From Nissolia schottii (taxonomy: Eukaryota > Streptophyta > Magnoliopsida > Fabales > Fabaceae): a DNA stretch of 64,000 bases. The stretch is taken from NCBI GenBank assembly GCA_003254905.1, contig QANU01012846.1, positions 532,823 to 596,822 of the forward strand, given 5' to 3'. Below, in pieces: positions 33,800-45,488 of this stretch. A program made the position numbers and the translations under genes. The notes under the pieces were generated by a model, which was not told the DNA's origin, made no database searches, and saw nothing but the letters and a program-made list of their open reading frames with translations. The first letter of the stretch is position 1, and every line of letters starts with the position of its first letter.

Positions 33800-35017
33800 A
33801 ATAGGCAGGGGCACAGCTCTTAGGGAAGACACCCTCCATTCCCAATTGTCCAACCTGTGAGAAGCACCACCTTGGTCCTTGTCAGTTGGCACTCCAGGAT
33901 GCTACGAGTGTGGAAGAAAAGGCCACATAAAGAAGGATTGTCCCAACCTTCAGCCAGCTTCTAGTCAGGGGTCAGTACGCCTAGGAAACGAAGCCGCTCA
34001 TCAGATAGGAAGCTTTAGTGGGTCCATGACTTCAATATTCAGAGGTGATGCGGGTTGGGCCTAAACCATAGAAGACAAGGAAGCATCTTTTCGGTGGCCA
34101 AGGCGCCAATGGTGGAGGATTTTCCTGTTTGTACACCTTGACCCATCAAGACGCTCAGGCACCCAACGCAGTTTTAACAGGTATCGCTTCAACATGTTCT
34201 TTTGATGTGCTTGCTTTAGTATCCGAGATCCTCGCACCTCTATGTATCTCCGTTCTTAGGTATCTGTCATAATATATTGCCTCCCGCTTTTGAGAGATCT
34301 TTTCAAGTCAAGGTAGCATCAGGAAGACCTTTCACGGTATGCTCAATTTAGCGCTCGTATGAGATCAAGATTATGCACATGGGCATAATGTCAGGTGTCA
34401 GATAGAAGGTCCAGGTTTAGCTCCTGTCACTCAGAGGCATTTTGGGCCAGCCACAAGGTCCAGGTTGAGTCCCTAGAGATTAGGAGACGACGAACCGAAG
34501 GTTCCATGCTAAGGGGAGCATCACGAAGGTCCAGAGTAGCATAGTATCAGACTCAGAAGTAGTGTTGTGATGCAATTGTATGGCCCTAAGTTGGCAGAAG
34601 GTGTTGCAAGAACTAATGCACAACACAGTTTCAGATTTTTCCATAGACTCATAGAGATGTTCAGTTTACCGCCAGATTCAGGAGAGCTTTTCAGACAACT
34701 CTGGACAAAGAGATGAGCACAACCTTCCACCCTCAAACGCTTGAGGACTATGCAGACGCTTGAGGACATGCTTAAGGCTTATGTCCTTATTTTCGGACGA
34801 TCTTTGGAGAGGCTTTGACCCTTAGAGGAGTTCGCATACAACAACAATTACCAAGCAAGTATCCAGATGGCCCCCTTCAAAGTTTTCCATGGGAGATGAG
34901 CGGATCTCCCATCAGCTGGTATGAAGCAGGTAAGACAAAGCGTATAGCTCCCGACACATTCCAAGATGAAGGCCAGCAAGCAATTTTGGGGACCAAAATT
35001 GTTTAAAAGGGGAAGAC
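33800..35017 (+). pseudogene. Broken Ty3/gypsy gag-pol remnant
   Basis: Pieces of retroelement coding sequence in different frames with stops and large deletions. At 33900-33938 a CCHC zinc knuckle, CYECGRKGHIKKDC, marks the gag C-terminus; the stretch before it is also gag-like (CEKHHLGPC in another frame). Near 34867-34970, MAPFKVFHGR and then, after a frameshift, SPISWYEAGK resemble the end of the integrase region of chromovirus pol. Protease, reverse transcriptase and most of integrase are missing. A polypurine tract (AAAAGGGGAAGA, 35005-35016) immediately precedes the LTR. No functional product is expected. Confidence 0.75.
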
Positions 35018-36533
35018 TGTGACAACCCTTAGAGGCAAAAAAAAAAAAAAAAAGGAGGTCACGTCTCGCGCCAGACCTTTGCATCTCGCGCGATATGCAA
35101 GGTAGAAAAGTCAAGCGCGCTGCAGCTCCCCTGGCGCGCTCCAGCGCGCCACTACTGACTAGAAAACCCTATTCCACGTATTTTTGGGCTAGAAGAGGGC
35201 CCGACCCACCTCATGGCCATCTCTCCACCTAAATATAGAGTTCTCATCCACCCATTCTAATTCACTTAGAGCTTCAGACTCTCCTTCTCTCTAGAACGAG
35301 TTTCTGCCCAGTTTCTTCCTCTCTCTCTTGTGAAAATGCAACGTCTTCACATGGGATAGGTAGCCTATCCTTTTTAGGATGACCTAGGGTAGTAGGCCCC
35401 AGCACCACTACTTTGGTAGTAGTGGCCCATGGCGGTCCACGATCGCCGTGGTAATGCCGGAACGCCGTAACGATGCCAGATCGCTACTGTAGGGCCTGCA
35501 GTTAAGCTTTTGATATGGATTTCTAATGATGGGTTATGTTGGTCTTTCCAGGTGCCAACACCACGCCGCTTAGAGTCTCTAGTTCTAGTGTTCCTCAGTT
35601 TCACAACTTTCCAAGTGAGTGGCGGTCCTGACGTGTCGATGGTTCCATCTTGGTGGTCCATTAATAGAGTCAGTTGTGCTTATAACATGCTATTAGATAT
35701 TTAGATATTTGTATACATGCTCAGTAGAGGCCATGCTTATGTGATATATTATATATGTCATGTTATTGATGCTTATATTATGCTATGCTATGCCATGCTA
35801 TGTTAGGACAGAGACCTAGACCCATAGACATGATATCCCTGAGAACTGTTTGGTTAGGGTTATATAACAAACTTTAATCAAAACTTCGATTAAGGCATGA
35901 ACCCTAACAAAGGGCAGGTTCTAGCAAGGCAAGACTTGGTATTTAAGTTGTCCATTGTGACGCACCTCTCTTACCTAAGAATCCTCTCCTAAGTATGGGA
36001 CCTCAGTCCTTAAGCTCGGACTAATAAATAAGATTAACTAAACTAGGACACCCTTGTCATAAGCAGTAGACTTAGGTCATAACAACTTGGGTAATCAAGC
36101 TAATTCACCTAAAAGACTCCACGAACAGTAGATCGTAGGGTAGATAACTTAGAGCAATGCGGGGTCAATGACCTTGCAACCCAAACTCAGTATTAGATAG
36201 TTGAGCGCAAGGCTCCTCAGATTATGGCATGCATGCCCTTCAAACTTAGCAAATTAGGTGACCGCAAGGCTCTTCAGATTTAGGGTATGCCTACCCTCAC
36301 AGGCATCTAGGTTATGTGCGTATCGGAATCACCTAGATTTATCCTAGTGAAGTAAGGTCGAGTTTAGGCTCCCTTGAATTGTGCTCCTCCGCCAGAGAAC
36401 ATGGGCATACATACATAGATTAGTTTTACCTTCCAGCAGTTCATTCATTTTACTCAGTATATTCAGTTTATTCAATTTATCCATATTTACCTTATAACAG
36501 TTATTCATGCTTGAATTGTTAATGATTCATTTA

Positions 36534-36573
<40 letters not shown>

Positions 36574-37033
36574 ATATGCCATGATATTATATGTAATATG
36601 TGTTATGTGTGTGGTACCGAGGTACCCACCACTGAGATGACAAACTCACTCCTCTGTCAATAACATTTTTAGATTCGGTTGAGGACGATGAGAATGTTCC
36701 CATTGTCTAGTAAGCGAGGATTCAGGCGTTAGTGGCGAGCTCCGCTTCGCAGTGGGGTCTACCCGAGTTATGTAGTTATGCTCCAGATGTCTAGGGCAAG
36801 ATCCATTATGTTAACATTTCAACATTTCATTTGAGTTATGATAACATGATGTAAACTCAATATTGATTTTCAGTTCAATTATATAGAAATAATTATGTTA
36901 TAAAGTTGCCATTTTATAAATAAAAGTTATTTATTTATCTTTACAAGCATTTCATGCGTGTTTAGTTGCAACGTTAGAGCTTCTGCAAGGCAGTAGCCCT
37001 ACGTGCGGTCACGTCCTTAGTTGGGCCTTGACA
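35018..37033 (+). mobile_element. 3' LTR of the gypsy remnant
   Basis: Begins TGTGACAACC right after the polypurine tract and ends CCTTGACA, giving TG...CA termini and about 2.0 kb. It contains GCGCGC/CGCGCC-rich motifs at 35065-35150 and a (TG)n run at 36539-36571. No 5' LTR was found within the window, so the element is truncated on its 5' side and its target duplication cannot be checked. Confidence 0.7.
36539..36571. repeat. (TG)n microsatellite
   Basis: Uninterrupted TG dinucleotides inside the gypsy LTR. Confidence 0.95.
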
Positions 37034-38136
37034 ATTTTCTAATCACAATCCTAACAACAACAACAACCATCCACTGCGACAACCAATCAACTTTACATAT
37101 TGCTTCACATCCAATTTTCCACAAACGCACAAAGCATATTGAAATTGATTATCACCTAGTGTAAAAGAAGTTGCAACCGAGTGTTATCAATCTCCTCCAC
37201 ATCTCTTCCTTAGAATCAACTTGCAGATATCCTTACAAAGCCCTTAGCCCCCATGACCATTTTCTTCCTTACTTTCCAAGCTTGGTCTACTCAATTTACA
37301 TAGTCCAGCTTGCGGGGGTGTCACCCGAATCACCTTCAAGTGAAGAGGGTGCAACTCTACCTTAGTTCTGTTATTAGCTTAGCTTAATTCTATAAGGTTA
37401 GCTTGATTCTGTAATCAACCAATTAACCATTTCGATTAATTGGTTCAACTTTCCCATTCTGTTAGAGTTAGTTAATTCTGGTGGTTTCAATTGTAGTTGA
37501 TTTGTAGAGCAGGTTTCTCATAGCTTAACTTCTTATCTATAGTTCAGCTCCCACTATATAAGCTGAAGCATGTATTCATGAAAGGCTCAACTCAATTGAA
37601 TGAAACTCCAATAGCATCTGAGTTCGTAATTGTCACAATAGCGAAACAAACATTACACAACAGAGAAACAAATATTATCAAACACATAAATGCTTAGTAT
37701 TAAACATGTGCGCTAGTGCACAACCAAAACTTAAAAACCAACATTATCAAACACATAATCCAATGATATTAAACACATGTGTTAATTTTTTAATGCTCGG
37801 TGACATATTTATGTGTTTTATAATATTTATTTCTTGCATTATAATTTTTATTTTTTCGTATGATGTAGGGATGGGAATGACATGGGCAAGTGTAGAAGGA
37901 GCGGGGTAACCGACCGGCGTAAACACTACTTGTGTATCAACAGCACTAGTGATTAGTGAACTAGAAGTGGAAGATCTAGAAGATCCAATTTTAATTGATT
38001 AATCAACCAACAAACGAACGTGGTGGTGGTACTGCTGTTGTTGTTGTTGTTGTTTCATTTTCATTATTTAATTCAACGATCGATCATCATCCAGCTTTCC
38101 CCCTTCCACTCAATCACTATTACTGTTGTTCTTGTG
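37034..38136. other. Intergenic upstream of 7TM gene
   Basis: No gene recognised. Contains a repeated phrase AACCAACATTATCAAACACATAA or variants near 37620-37780. An in-frame ATG upstream of the chosen start of the next gene lies at 38020. Confidence 0.35.
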
Positions 38137-40566
38137 ATGATGGGGTTTCAGTTTCAGAGTCACTCCCCCATTGTGATTCTTCTACTGTATCTGATCATCC
38201 CCCACCACCAAGTCAACGCTTCCATCCACGACTACTCCAACGAAGCCTTCACCCACCGCTCCAATGCCTTCTTCTTCCACGGCGGCAGCGAAGCCCTCTT
38301 CGCCTCCCACCTCCCCTCTTCCTCTTCCCTCACCTCCAAAGGCAACTCCTTCATCAGGTTGGTAACCTTCCTTTCCCTACATTCTTCATTCGCCCCCACT
38401 CACTTTTACACTTCTTGTTAGGGTTCCTCATTCCATTCCATTCCATTCGGTTGTTCCTCTATTTCTGCCCCACCCCACCCCCCCAAATTATTTTATTATT
38501 TTATTTAGTTCATTGATTAAATTAAATTATTCATCGGTGGATGGGTTACAGGTTCGAGAGCGTCACCTTCACGCGCCCTAAGCTCTCCGCCACCAAGCAC
38601 GGCGATATGCAGCAGAACACCGGCCTCGTCGAGGCCATCATCCTGGAAGTCAAGGACCGCCACCGCATCGGCGGCTCCTACCTCAAATCCGACCTCATCT
38701 GCTGCAACACCGACCTCTCCAACAACCACCACTGCAACCTCGGCGAGGTCATCATCCAGAAGAACCCCGACGACCCCGATTTCCCCAAACGCGTCAAGAC
38801 GTTCTTCCAAGGCACCAAAGAGGTCGCCACCATGGACACCCAAACCCTCCGCATCAACGCCACCGGCATGTACTACCTCTACTTCATGTTCTGCGACCCT
38901 GAGCTCGACGGCACCATCATCAGCGGAAGGACCGTGTGGAGAAACCCTAACGGTTACTTGCCCGGAAAAATGGCCCCTTTGATGACTTTCTATGGTTTCA
39001 TGTCTTTGGCATACCTGCTGTTAGGTCTTGTTTGGTTTATGCGGTTTGTGCAGTTCTGGAAGGATATCATACACCTGCATTATCATATTACTGCTGTGAT
39101 TGCGCTTGGCATGTGTGAGATGGCTGTGTGGTACTTTGAGTATGCCAATTTCAATGCCACTGGGACCAGGCCCATGGGGATCACCCTGTGGGCCGTGACC
39201 TTCAGAACGGTCAAGAAGACGCTCTCGCGCCTGCTCCTGCTGGTTGTCTCCATGGGCTTCGGTGTGGTGAGGCCGACCCTGGGAGGTATTACCTCAAGGG
39301 TATTGCTTCTCGGGGTGGTGTACTTTGTCGCCTCCGAGGCGCTTGAGCTCGTTGAGCACTTGGGGAACATCAATGACTTCTCGGGGAAGACCAAGTTGGT
39401 CTTGGTGCTTCCTGTTGTTTGCTTGGACTCCTGCTTCATTCTCTGGATTTTCTCATCCTTGTCCAAAACCTTGGAGAAACTGCAAGTAATTTCAGTTTTT
39501 TTGTACTACATTTCGGTTTCCTTATGGCTAATGCTGCCTTGAGTAATTGGATATACTGGAGCTGGATCATGTTAAAGATATGTGGTTGTAACATTTGTGC
39601 TCATTTTTGGACGGATGCAGATGAGGAGAAACATGGCTAAGCTGGAGCTCTACCGTAAATTTACAAATACGCTTGCAGTGTCTGTGCTGCTGTCCATTGC
39701 ATGGATTGGCTTTGAGGTAGTTTTTGGAAAGCATACTTGATTTGGTGATGTATACAAATAGAAAACTTTAGACATGGGATGGAAAGTACTCTGTAGGAGT
39801 ACCCAAACATTTTTGTTGGTCAATGGATATTGCTAACTAGTGTTTCCATACTGTGTTGAAACAGCTATACTTCAATGCAACTGACCCTCTGAGCGAGCTG
39901 TGGCAAATTGCCTGGATTATTCCAGCTTTCTGGTCTCTGCTTGCTTATGCTCTCTTGGTGGTGATATGCATCCTTTGGGCTCCTTCACGTAACCCTACTA
40001 GGTATGTCCTTGCCATGGCCTTGGTGGTTTGAGCTAATATATTTATTCTTCTTATTGTATTAAGGATGCTTTCATGTGTGATAATTTAGGCGCTGCTCGA
40101 GTTGCCTACTTGCCTAACTCTATTTGTGAAGAAGTTAACTGATAAGATGTAGTTCACTCTACTATTATCATGCATTTTACAGATATATTTGCAACATTAT
40201 TAGGTGTAAATTATACCCTTAGATTAATACATTGTTGATGTCACTGCCATTGTGTTCTACATGATATACTTTCAGAAATTATGAAAATCAGTTGCTCTTT
40301 CTCCTCTCCAAAACTTAGAGGGCACAATATAATGTGATTCCGTGCTTTTTATACTAATATTACAATATTTCTGTTTTGATGTGTGTGTGCCTGGAAAGGC
40401 TGATTGCATTCATATCCTTATTTCTAGATATGCATACTTAGAAGAAACAGGAGATGACTTTGATGAGGAGGGCATCTCTCTGACAAGCAGCGTAGCAAAG
40501 ATGAATGTTGAGGATGCGACAGATAATGCCTTCGGAGAAGATGTTGAGGAAGATAAGCGAGAATAA
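38137..40566 (+). CDS. TMEM87/lung-7TM family Golgi membrane protein
   Basis: Seven-transmembrane GOST-family protein (Pfam-type lung seven-transmembrane receptor); relatives reside in the Golgi/endosomal system and act in trafficking. The plant function is not firmly known. Exons 38137-38357, 38552-39485, 39621-39716, 39865-40001, 40428-40566 give 508 residues with continuous phase. Seen: a signal peptide (IVILLLYLII), a luminal domain with paired cysteines (ICCN, HHCN, FCDPE), then seven hydrophobic helices starting at TFYGFMSLAYLLLGLVWFM and ending at AYALLVVICILW. An acidic cytosolic tail ends EDVEEDKRE. The start is uncertain: ATG-ATG at 38137/38140 gives a clean signal peptide, but the frame is open back to an ATG at 38020. 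Confidence 0.9.
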
Positions 40567-41144
40567 TAATGTCAAACTTGTATAGTAGTGTGTCTCATAC
40601 GACTTGATTTCTTACAGGAGGACTGTATCATATACATATGGTTTTGTATGTAGAATGTGTCAGTTGTTAATGGAGAAACCAGGAGGCAGTGTCATTACAT
40701 CAAAATTGTTTAACTGCAAATGGTACGCACCATTTGCGAACAGTTCTTCATAACAGTTGGTGTGAAAAAATCATTCCCCTTTCTCATTCCGTGAGTTTTA
40801 AAATTGCAGGGTAAGTACTTAGAGGAAAATGCTGGTTATCGGGACTTTTGGAACAAACTCTCTCCTTTTCGCATCTCGTTTTGTTCTCTCTTTTTTATTT
40901 GCTATTCCTCTAATTTTCTTGAGGTCCATCAGAAAAGGAAAGACAAAAACTAGCTAACAAAATGAACAGGAGCTTTACATTTCTTTCTTTTTGGTTTGAA
41001 AGAAACAGAAAGATCTCCCAGTCATTATTGCCAAGTGCCAGCTACAGCTGTCGGATGCACATATTCGTCATTGGGTGAACTCTTATTCCCATAAGATTGT
41101 CATCTTCTCCCAAATTAAGATGTACTTTCGACCCTTTCATCCAA
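40567..41144. other. 3' flank of 7TM gene
   Basis: Probable 3' UTR and downstream spacer. No gene recognised. The last base pairs with the A/T insertion site proposed for the Helitron that follows. Confidence 0.35.
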
Positions 41145-41728
41145 CTAGTGTCTAAGCCCGTGCAGAGGGTGACTTTTAAGTTCACATTCATTTCTATATA
41201 CAATACCATGCATGTAATTATATATTACATATGACAATTACTATATGTCTATCTATAGGTAAATAAATATTTATGTTGGAATATCTATAACACACTAATT
41301 ATAAGTATAAAGTAACATAATATTCAACATAAATTCTTGAATATATACTTATAGATACACCAGCTAATATATAAAAGTTAAAGTTGATCGTTGGAGATAC
41401 AAACATCTAATATAATCAATGAAAGACAATTCAAATGTAGCAAAAAAATCAAACTCTTCAACCCATTGTCATTACATTGATTTTCACATAACCTGCAACA
41501 ATCAAACATGAATAATAATCAAACTCAGTATTTATCATGTCAATAATAAATCATTAGGACATGTTTGTAAACATAATGTCAGACAACTCCTTGAATTAAG
41601 AATACACTATATCAGATTCTTATTAAGTTGAAACCAACAAATTATGGTTACTACATTTAATTAAACAACTAATATTACGTGTCTGCTTCCTGTTGAATAT
41701 GAACAACGGGTGGATGTAGATCATTGTT

Positions 41729-42160
41729 TTATTGTTCAATTGGAGGTTGCGGAATATTCACAATGTGTTCCTCTTGTTGATTTTGTTCAACATTGGGAGG
41801 ATTAGCATTATTGGCTTTAGCTACATATGTTTGGTAGAATTGACTAATATATTGGTAACGGTTTCGAGGTAAGACCAAATCCATGTTTGTGGTAGGGTCT
41901 CTAGGGAATTGTAGCAGGTATCTCAAATGATCTTAAGGCTCCAGGTAAAAAATTCCACGGCCAACATAATAAACTTCTAAAACATAGTTTTCCTTAAACT
42001 TGTAAAAGTCAATTATCTCATCCCAACCTTCATCTAGGAGGGTTATTGTGGATCATGTCCTAATCCTCATCCTAAAGCAATGATCTTTGTCATCTATGCT
42101 GTAGACAACATTGTTGCATTTTTTACCAAACTTTGTATGAATCTGAAAGAGATTTCTCCT
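41729..42160 (-). pseudogene. Gene fragment inside Helitron, possibly B3-like
   Basis: Translating the minus strand from about 42150 gives FGKKCNNVVYSIDDKDHCFRM, a stop, then TLLDEGWDEIIDFYKFKENY and VYYVGRGIFYLEP, another stop, and then a 65-residue open end. The GW...F...N/D pattern faintly resembles a B3 DNA-binding domain. It does not look like helicase, so it may be captured host sequence or a diverged Helitron accessory segment. Low certainty. Confidence 0.3.
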
Positions 42161-43026
42161 ACATTCTATAAAAGATTACGAATCTAGTTAAAAGATATGT
42201 ATTATAGCTTCAGCATATGTAAACTTAATTTCTATTTTTAGTGAGAAAATATAATAATTTATGCTATTCCGTAAAACCTAATTGTTAATGACATGTTAAA
42301 TGACATACCCTATTCCGCTGTATTGTTATGAAAATGTTTCGTCCTTGGCTTTTTGCCCAGAAATTGTTAGTTGCTGCAAACATGTTCATCGTGAACTCTG
42401 CAACCTGCATAAATAATTTACCATCAATTAGAATATTTAGTATATTGTAATTAAAAATGCTATGAATTGTTATCAAAGGGAACTGTGTTTTGGAAACTAA
42501 AACTATATGTTAGTTTACAAAGTTTTAACCTCACAAATTTCATGGAGTAATCATAGTTAATAAAAACCGGATATGTCACCAATACTTTGGAAAAAATAGC
42601 ATTGTAATAAAGTAATTCATAGTACAACATTCTAACAGGTTTTTTTTTTTACAAGATTAAATACGTAAAAAATAAAATGGTAACCCTAGAAAGATTGACA
42701 TACCGGATTCTGCTCTTGATAAAATTGGTAGCAACAATTAGGAACCTACCTAGCTGGAAAGTCTACATTGATCATTAACCAATTTCGTTTGTAACCCTAG
42801 CAATCGCCAATATCCCATGATTCTGCTATTTTTACAGTAATATGCAAATGAACATGATGATTCAAGCTGGTTTTCAAAAAGCCATTTACGTACTTGTGCT
42901 GGCGGAAGTGGTTTTTGGCGATGCACGCGTTTTCCGGTTTACTCCTCCTTCTTTCTTCCCAAATCTTCCGCTGTTCTTCCCCAAAAATCCTTCATAGACA
43001 TATGTTTCCTCCCATTTTCAGTTACT

Positions 43027-43910
43027 TCACCTTTTTTTTCTGTTCAACGGTGCATCCTCACGGAATCCGTCCTCACCATAAGGAACAAAAATTGGATATT
43101 GTAACCCAAGGTACGATGGATTTAGTTCAGTAATCCGTTGAAGTTTCCCAGATTGACTTTCAACAACAATATCTTTGTCTCCTCTTGAAATTTCAAAATC
43201 ACCAACCACTAATGCTGCAACCTCTAAAATTGTCTACCATCTTTGCCTCTTTTACCAATTATTTATAGTGTCTCTAACCATACGAAAAGACTTTGCTAAA
43301 ACATTATGTTGATCTAACATGTTCTTCAAATCGCTTACGTACAATTTGACCATGTAGCTTGTTGATCTTGTCAGATGACCTAGTAGATGGAAATTCAAAT
43401 GTTTCCGTTGTCAAAAAGGTTGCATAGAGTAGATGGTTGACGCCGTAAAATATACAAAGTAAACCTTATATCATATAATTGTAAGAGTACACAATTTACC
43501 TGAGAACATTTAATCGATTCTGAATCTCATTATGTGTGTCATATATGTATAATTGTGCAAATTTTGCTTCACATCATTTTGCAGGTAGCAAACTGTCTAA
43601 AAGTAGGTGGTCCCTTCCCACGATTTATAGATCCATCAACCTCAGCGCTCATCGATGTGAATGCAAACATAGAATGATATGCTCTTATGTTGTCACGAAA
43701 ATGATCACTTTTTTCATTTTGTCCGAACAATAAATTGTCCAATATATAGAGGCGCCTTCTTAAGTAACGGTAACTCAACTTGTCCTTGTCTACTACAACA
43801 CATAAACTTTGGATTCTTGGGCTTAAAATGCTTCCCAACTCGTTTTTCATACCAAAAAATGGCACCACACTTGTCACACTCATAGTTAGCATCGATCTCC
43901 AATGTCCCAA
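43027..43910 (-). pseudogene. Helitron helicase-like protein, N-terminal relic
   Basis: Minus-strand fragments in order. About 43714-43902 encodes CDKCGAIFWYEKRVG...KFMCCSRQGQVELP, a zinc-binding segment. About 43569-43700 encodes NIRAYHSMFAFTSMSAEVD..NRGKGPPTFR. About 43027-43209 encodes SGKLQRITELNPSYLGLQYP and FVPYGEDGF. These are the standard N-terminal blocks of plant Helitron-encoded Rep/helicase proteins. The rest of the Rep and helicase regions is missing or unreadable, and frameshifts separate the blocks. Confidence 0.75.
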
Positions 43911-44059
43911 TAAGTTGTTAATTGAAATAAGTGGGACAAATCAACAATGGGGATTCTTTATTTGTTTAACCATATGAAGTTATTACTGCAAAACGTAATG
44001 TTTAAGAAAATAATTCGAACATTACTTTGGACTATTTTTTATAGAAATATATTTTATAC

Positions 44060-44610
44060 TTTCAAAGTCATAATCTTAACCTCCATCATCATCATCTATA
44101 TAATTTAAAAGGTGATAATTAGTCTCACCCTACATAAATCTATAAGACCATATATCATTCAATAAACATATCAAATATATTAAATATTAATAGAAATATC
44201 AAAGTTAATATATTATATAGATCAATTAATTAAACAAATTGAAAATAAGGACTGAATATATATTATATTAATAGAGCAAACTATTAGTATATTATATAGA
44301 GCATTTATATATAACAAATAAAATGATAAAATGAAATTAAGGTTCAACAGAATAATTACAACGTTACCACCAACATAAGATTTGATAGGATTAAATTTTA
44401 TACCTTCGGAGTCATAATCTTGACCTCCATAATCATCATCTAAAAAATTTTAAATTAAATTGAGCATTAGTGTCACCCTAAACAAATCTATAAAATCATA
44501 TATTTTTTCAATTTCAAAATATAATATATGAGTTAGCACAAACTATTAATATATTATATAGTACATTTAAATAAATAAATTGAAACTAAGGTTTCAATAT
44601 CTAATATATG
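44060..44610. repeat. Direct duplication of about 190 bp
   Basis: The block beginning near 44066 (AGTCATAATCTT, then ACCTCCAT) recurs near 44410 with the same order of landmarks: ATCATCATCTA, TGTCACCCTA or TCTCACCCTA, AAATCTATAA and TATATTATATAG. Both copies lie in the 5' part of the Helitron. Confidence 0.6.
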
Positions 44611-44692
44611 TCATCACTGTCTTCAATCCTCCCTCCCCCTTCCACAAAAGAAAAGGACCTCACTTGTTATATATTATATATATACATTATGA

Positions 44693-45488
44693 TTGTACTT
44701 ATTTGTTATGTGGCAGAACAGTTTTCTGTAGACTTGTCCATCTCATCAGTTATGTAGTTACATTTCATGCTACGGAATATGCTAGTCAAAACAGACAAAT
44801 ATTCCTTAGGTCCCTTCAGAATTAAATCCTAATAATATAAACATTTCTCTACAAACATAGCGCAAAGGCTATAGCCATATATTTTTTGACCAGAGAGATG
44901 ATCGCGCAATTTATTTATTTTAAAAATAAAAATTTCTAATCAGACGATGAGATGTGTAGTAAGCATAAAGTGATTTATATGTAAAACGTTCGTAAATAAC
45001 ATTATTATTCGTTGTTCATATAATAATTAACCAGTACAACGTACATAACAATAATAAATAGTTAGAATAATTCTCTTTAACATAATTTCCATTCAACACT
45101 GCTCAAGTCAAGTTAGTTACTTAGGAACGATGCGTGGGAGCGTGCGGCATGAAGGATGCAAATTACCGTTGAATGTAACAAACTATGATGCAGAGTACAC
45201 GTCCACCCTCATTGTCCATTTCTTTCGATCTTTTTTCTCTTCTCCTACGCACCACAAACCTTCATCAACCACAAAAACCACCCCCCCCTTCTTTTTTCCT
45301 TTCCTTCTTTCTCTTCTGTTTCTTGCATTCGTTTTCATTCCCTTCCTCACTCAGCACACACATTACACAAAGTTAAGAACCTGTCTGTTGTAATAAAATC
45401 CGGGTTTTCTGCCTTTTTGTCCTTGCTTGTTGAGATCCTTCTTCCTTCTCTTTTGCAGTGGGAAGAGTTTGTTTTAGCATTGAAGAAG
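44693..45488. other. Upstream region of vacuolar sorting receptor gene
   Basis: AT-rich promoter side, then a pyrimidine-rich probable 5' UTR from about 45200. A CTTTTGCAG at 45451-45459 could be a 5'-UTR intron acceptor. The reading frame of the receptor is open back to an ATG at 45417, which would add 24 residues. Confidence 0.4.

Larger units (their letters stand above)
41145..44692 (-). mobile_element. Decayed Helitron, minus orientation
   Basis: On the minus strand the 3' end reads GCACGGGCTTAGACACTAG followed by T, the Helitron signature of CTAG next to T with a GC-rich hairpin just upstream. The coding relics at 43027-43910 are Helitron-type. The proposed 5' end (TCATAATGTATATATA, ending at 44692, preceded by A) is a guess from the TC start and the AT-rich terminus. 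Several stops and frameshifts interrupt the coding parts and no intact helicase motif was seen, so the copy is non-autonomous. Confidence 0.6.

Noticed and set aside
36539-36571. TG run as a regulatory Z-DNA site
   Set aside because: A plain microsatellite inside a dead retroelement LTR; nothing supports a function.
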